From CAVQEK01 sp963711495 (lineage in GTDB: Bacteria; Bacteroidota; Bacteroidia; Cytophagales; Cyclobacteriaceae), in NCBI GenBank assembly GCA_963711495.1, contig CAVQEK010000009.1:453289-517288 (forward strand): DNA of 64,000 nucleotides, in the 5' to 3' direction. Below, piece after piece: positions 63,766 to 64,000 of this stretch (the stretch's first letter is position 1; each line of letters begins with the position of its first letter). The notes beneath the pieces are model-generated. The model was not told where the DNA came from and did no database searches. It saw only the letters and a list, made by a program, of their open reading frames with translations. Both the position numbers and the translations under genes were made by a program.

Positions 63766-64000
63766 TTATTTTTTTAATTTATCCCGCATGTATTGTGTCA
63801 ATTCATTCCCTCTTGATTTTGGTGCACCTATGAATGCTATTAATCCCAGGTCTCTTAATTGTTTGATATATCTTTCAACGTTCCTGTCCGGTTCATTTAC
63901 CTGATCGGCATAAAAAGGGATCCTTCTCTTCTCATTTTCTGCAATAACAATCAATACCTTGATGAGTTTTTCCTTTACTCCTTCCGTTACTCCCTCAATT
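63766..64000 (-). CDS. COG2865/AlbA_2-like ATP-binding protein, C-terminal part
   Basis: The frame is open to the right edge, giving 77 residues of the C-terminus. GVTEGVKEKLIKVLIV followed by RNVERYIKQLRDLGLIAFIG and a winged-helix end is typical of the C-terminal repeat and wHTH of COG2865 (AlbA_2/schlafen-like) proteins. These are often found inside type I restriction operons, as here, just upstream of hsdM. The TTG near 63954 is not the true start. Confidence 0.65.
   Translation of the reverse strand, partial: IEGVTEGVKEKLIKVLIVIAENEKRRIPFYADQVNEPDRNVERYIKQLRDLGLIAFIGAPKSRGNELTQYMRDKLKK

Noticed and set aside
62852..63904. Plus-strand open frame of 350 codons opposite hsdM
   Set aside because: It is a shadow of hsdM on the other strand with no recognisable protein features.
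63700..64000. Right attachment site of the tRNA-Pro element
   Set aside because: No copy of the tRNA 3' end was found by eye anywhere after 43151, so no att site is called.

Overview
The window is from a member of the Bacteroidota, probably a free-living or marine lineage. This rests on a SusC/SusD pair, three proteins with C-terminal type IX secretion (T9SS) sorting domains, promoter-like -7 boxes of the form TAnnTTTG, a fucose isomerase/sulfatase context, and an integrase, HTH and RteC-like genes typical of Bacteroidetes integrative elements. No rRNA or CRISPR array is visible. One tRNA, tRNA-Pro(CGG), divides the window into a chromosomal left part (1-43.2 kb) and an accessory right part (43.2-64 kb).

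Left part, 1-16 kb. The tail of L-fucose isomerase, a DUF2264 protein and a lipoprotein sulfatase suggest use of sulfated, fucose-rich polysaccharide. A P1B-4 metal-efflux ATPase follows, behind a structured leader RNA with an intrinsic terminator. A probable metal (zinc-like) import cluster (8.5-13.1 kb) has an unusual make-up: an unknown membrane protein, a LolD/MacB-type ATPase, an FtsX-type permease and a ZnuA-like lipoprotein. A T9SS cargo protein and mtaB close this section.

Central part, 15.4-39.6 kb. This is the most notable region. Cytoplasmic 2-aminoethylphosphonate (AEP) catabolism genes are present: phnW, phnY, phnA, and two class III PLP enzymes, the second of them PbfA-like. With them are an XRE-cupin regulator and an OPA-family carrier. 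They flank a SusC/SusD outer-membrane system, a 1310-residue secreted protein with five LamG-like repeats, a small lipoprotein, two secreted alkaline-phosphatase-superfamily phosphodiesterases (one with PA14, one with a LamG domain nested in the catalytic fold) and a secreted metallo-beta-lactamase-fold hydrolase. I infer a phosphonate utilization locus organised like a polysaccharide utilization locus: surface enzymes release phosphonate from a phosphonoglycan or phosphonolipid, SusCD and the OPA carrier import it, and PhnW-PhnY-PhnA turns AEP into acetate, phosphate and alanine.

Right part, 43.2-64 kb. This is an integrative element or defence island beside tRNA-Pro. It holds an IntDOT-like integrase and excisionase with GTGAGTC repeats on both sides, a coupled GNAT/hybrid histidine kinase pair, and small HTH genes (one decayed). 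A CBASS operon follows (CD-NTase, E2-only conjugase, DUF2188-like protein, patatin effector and a second nucleotidyltransferase). It is divergent from an XRE-ImmA protease/PIN pair with palindromic operators. Then come remnants of a mobilizable element (truncated DUF3987, DnaB-N-like, HTH, RteC-like). Last is a UDG-family/amidohydrolase pair bracketed by an intact hsdM and a frameshifted copy of its 3' end, with a COG2865-like gene running off the right edge.
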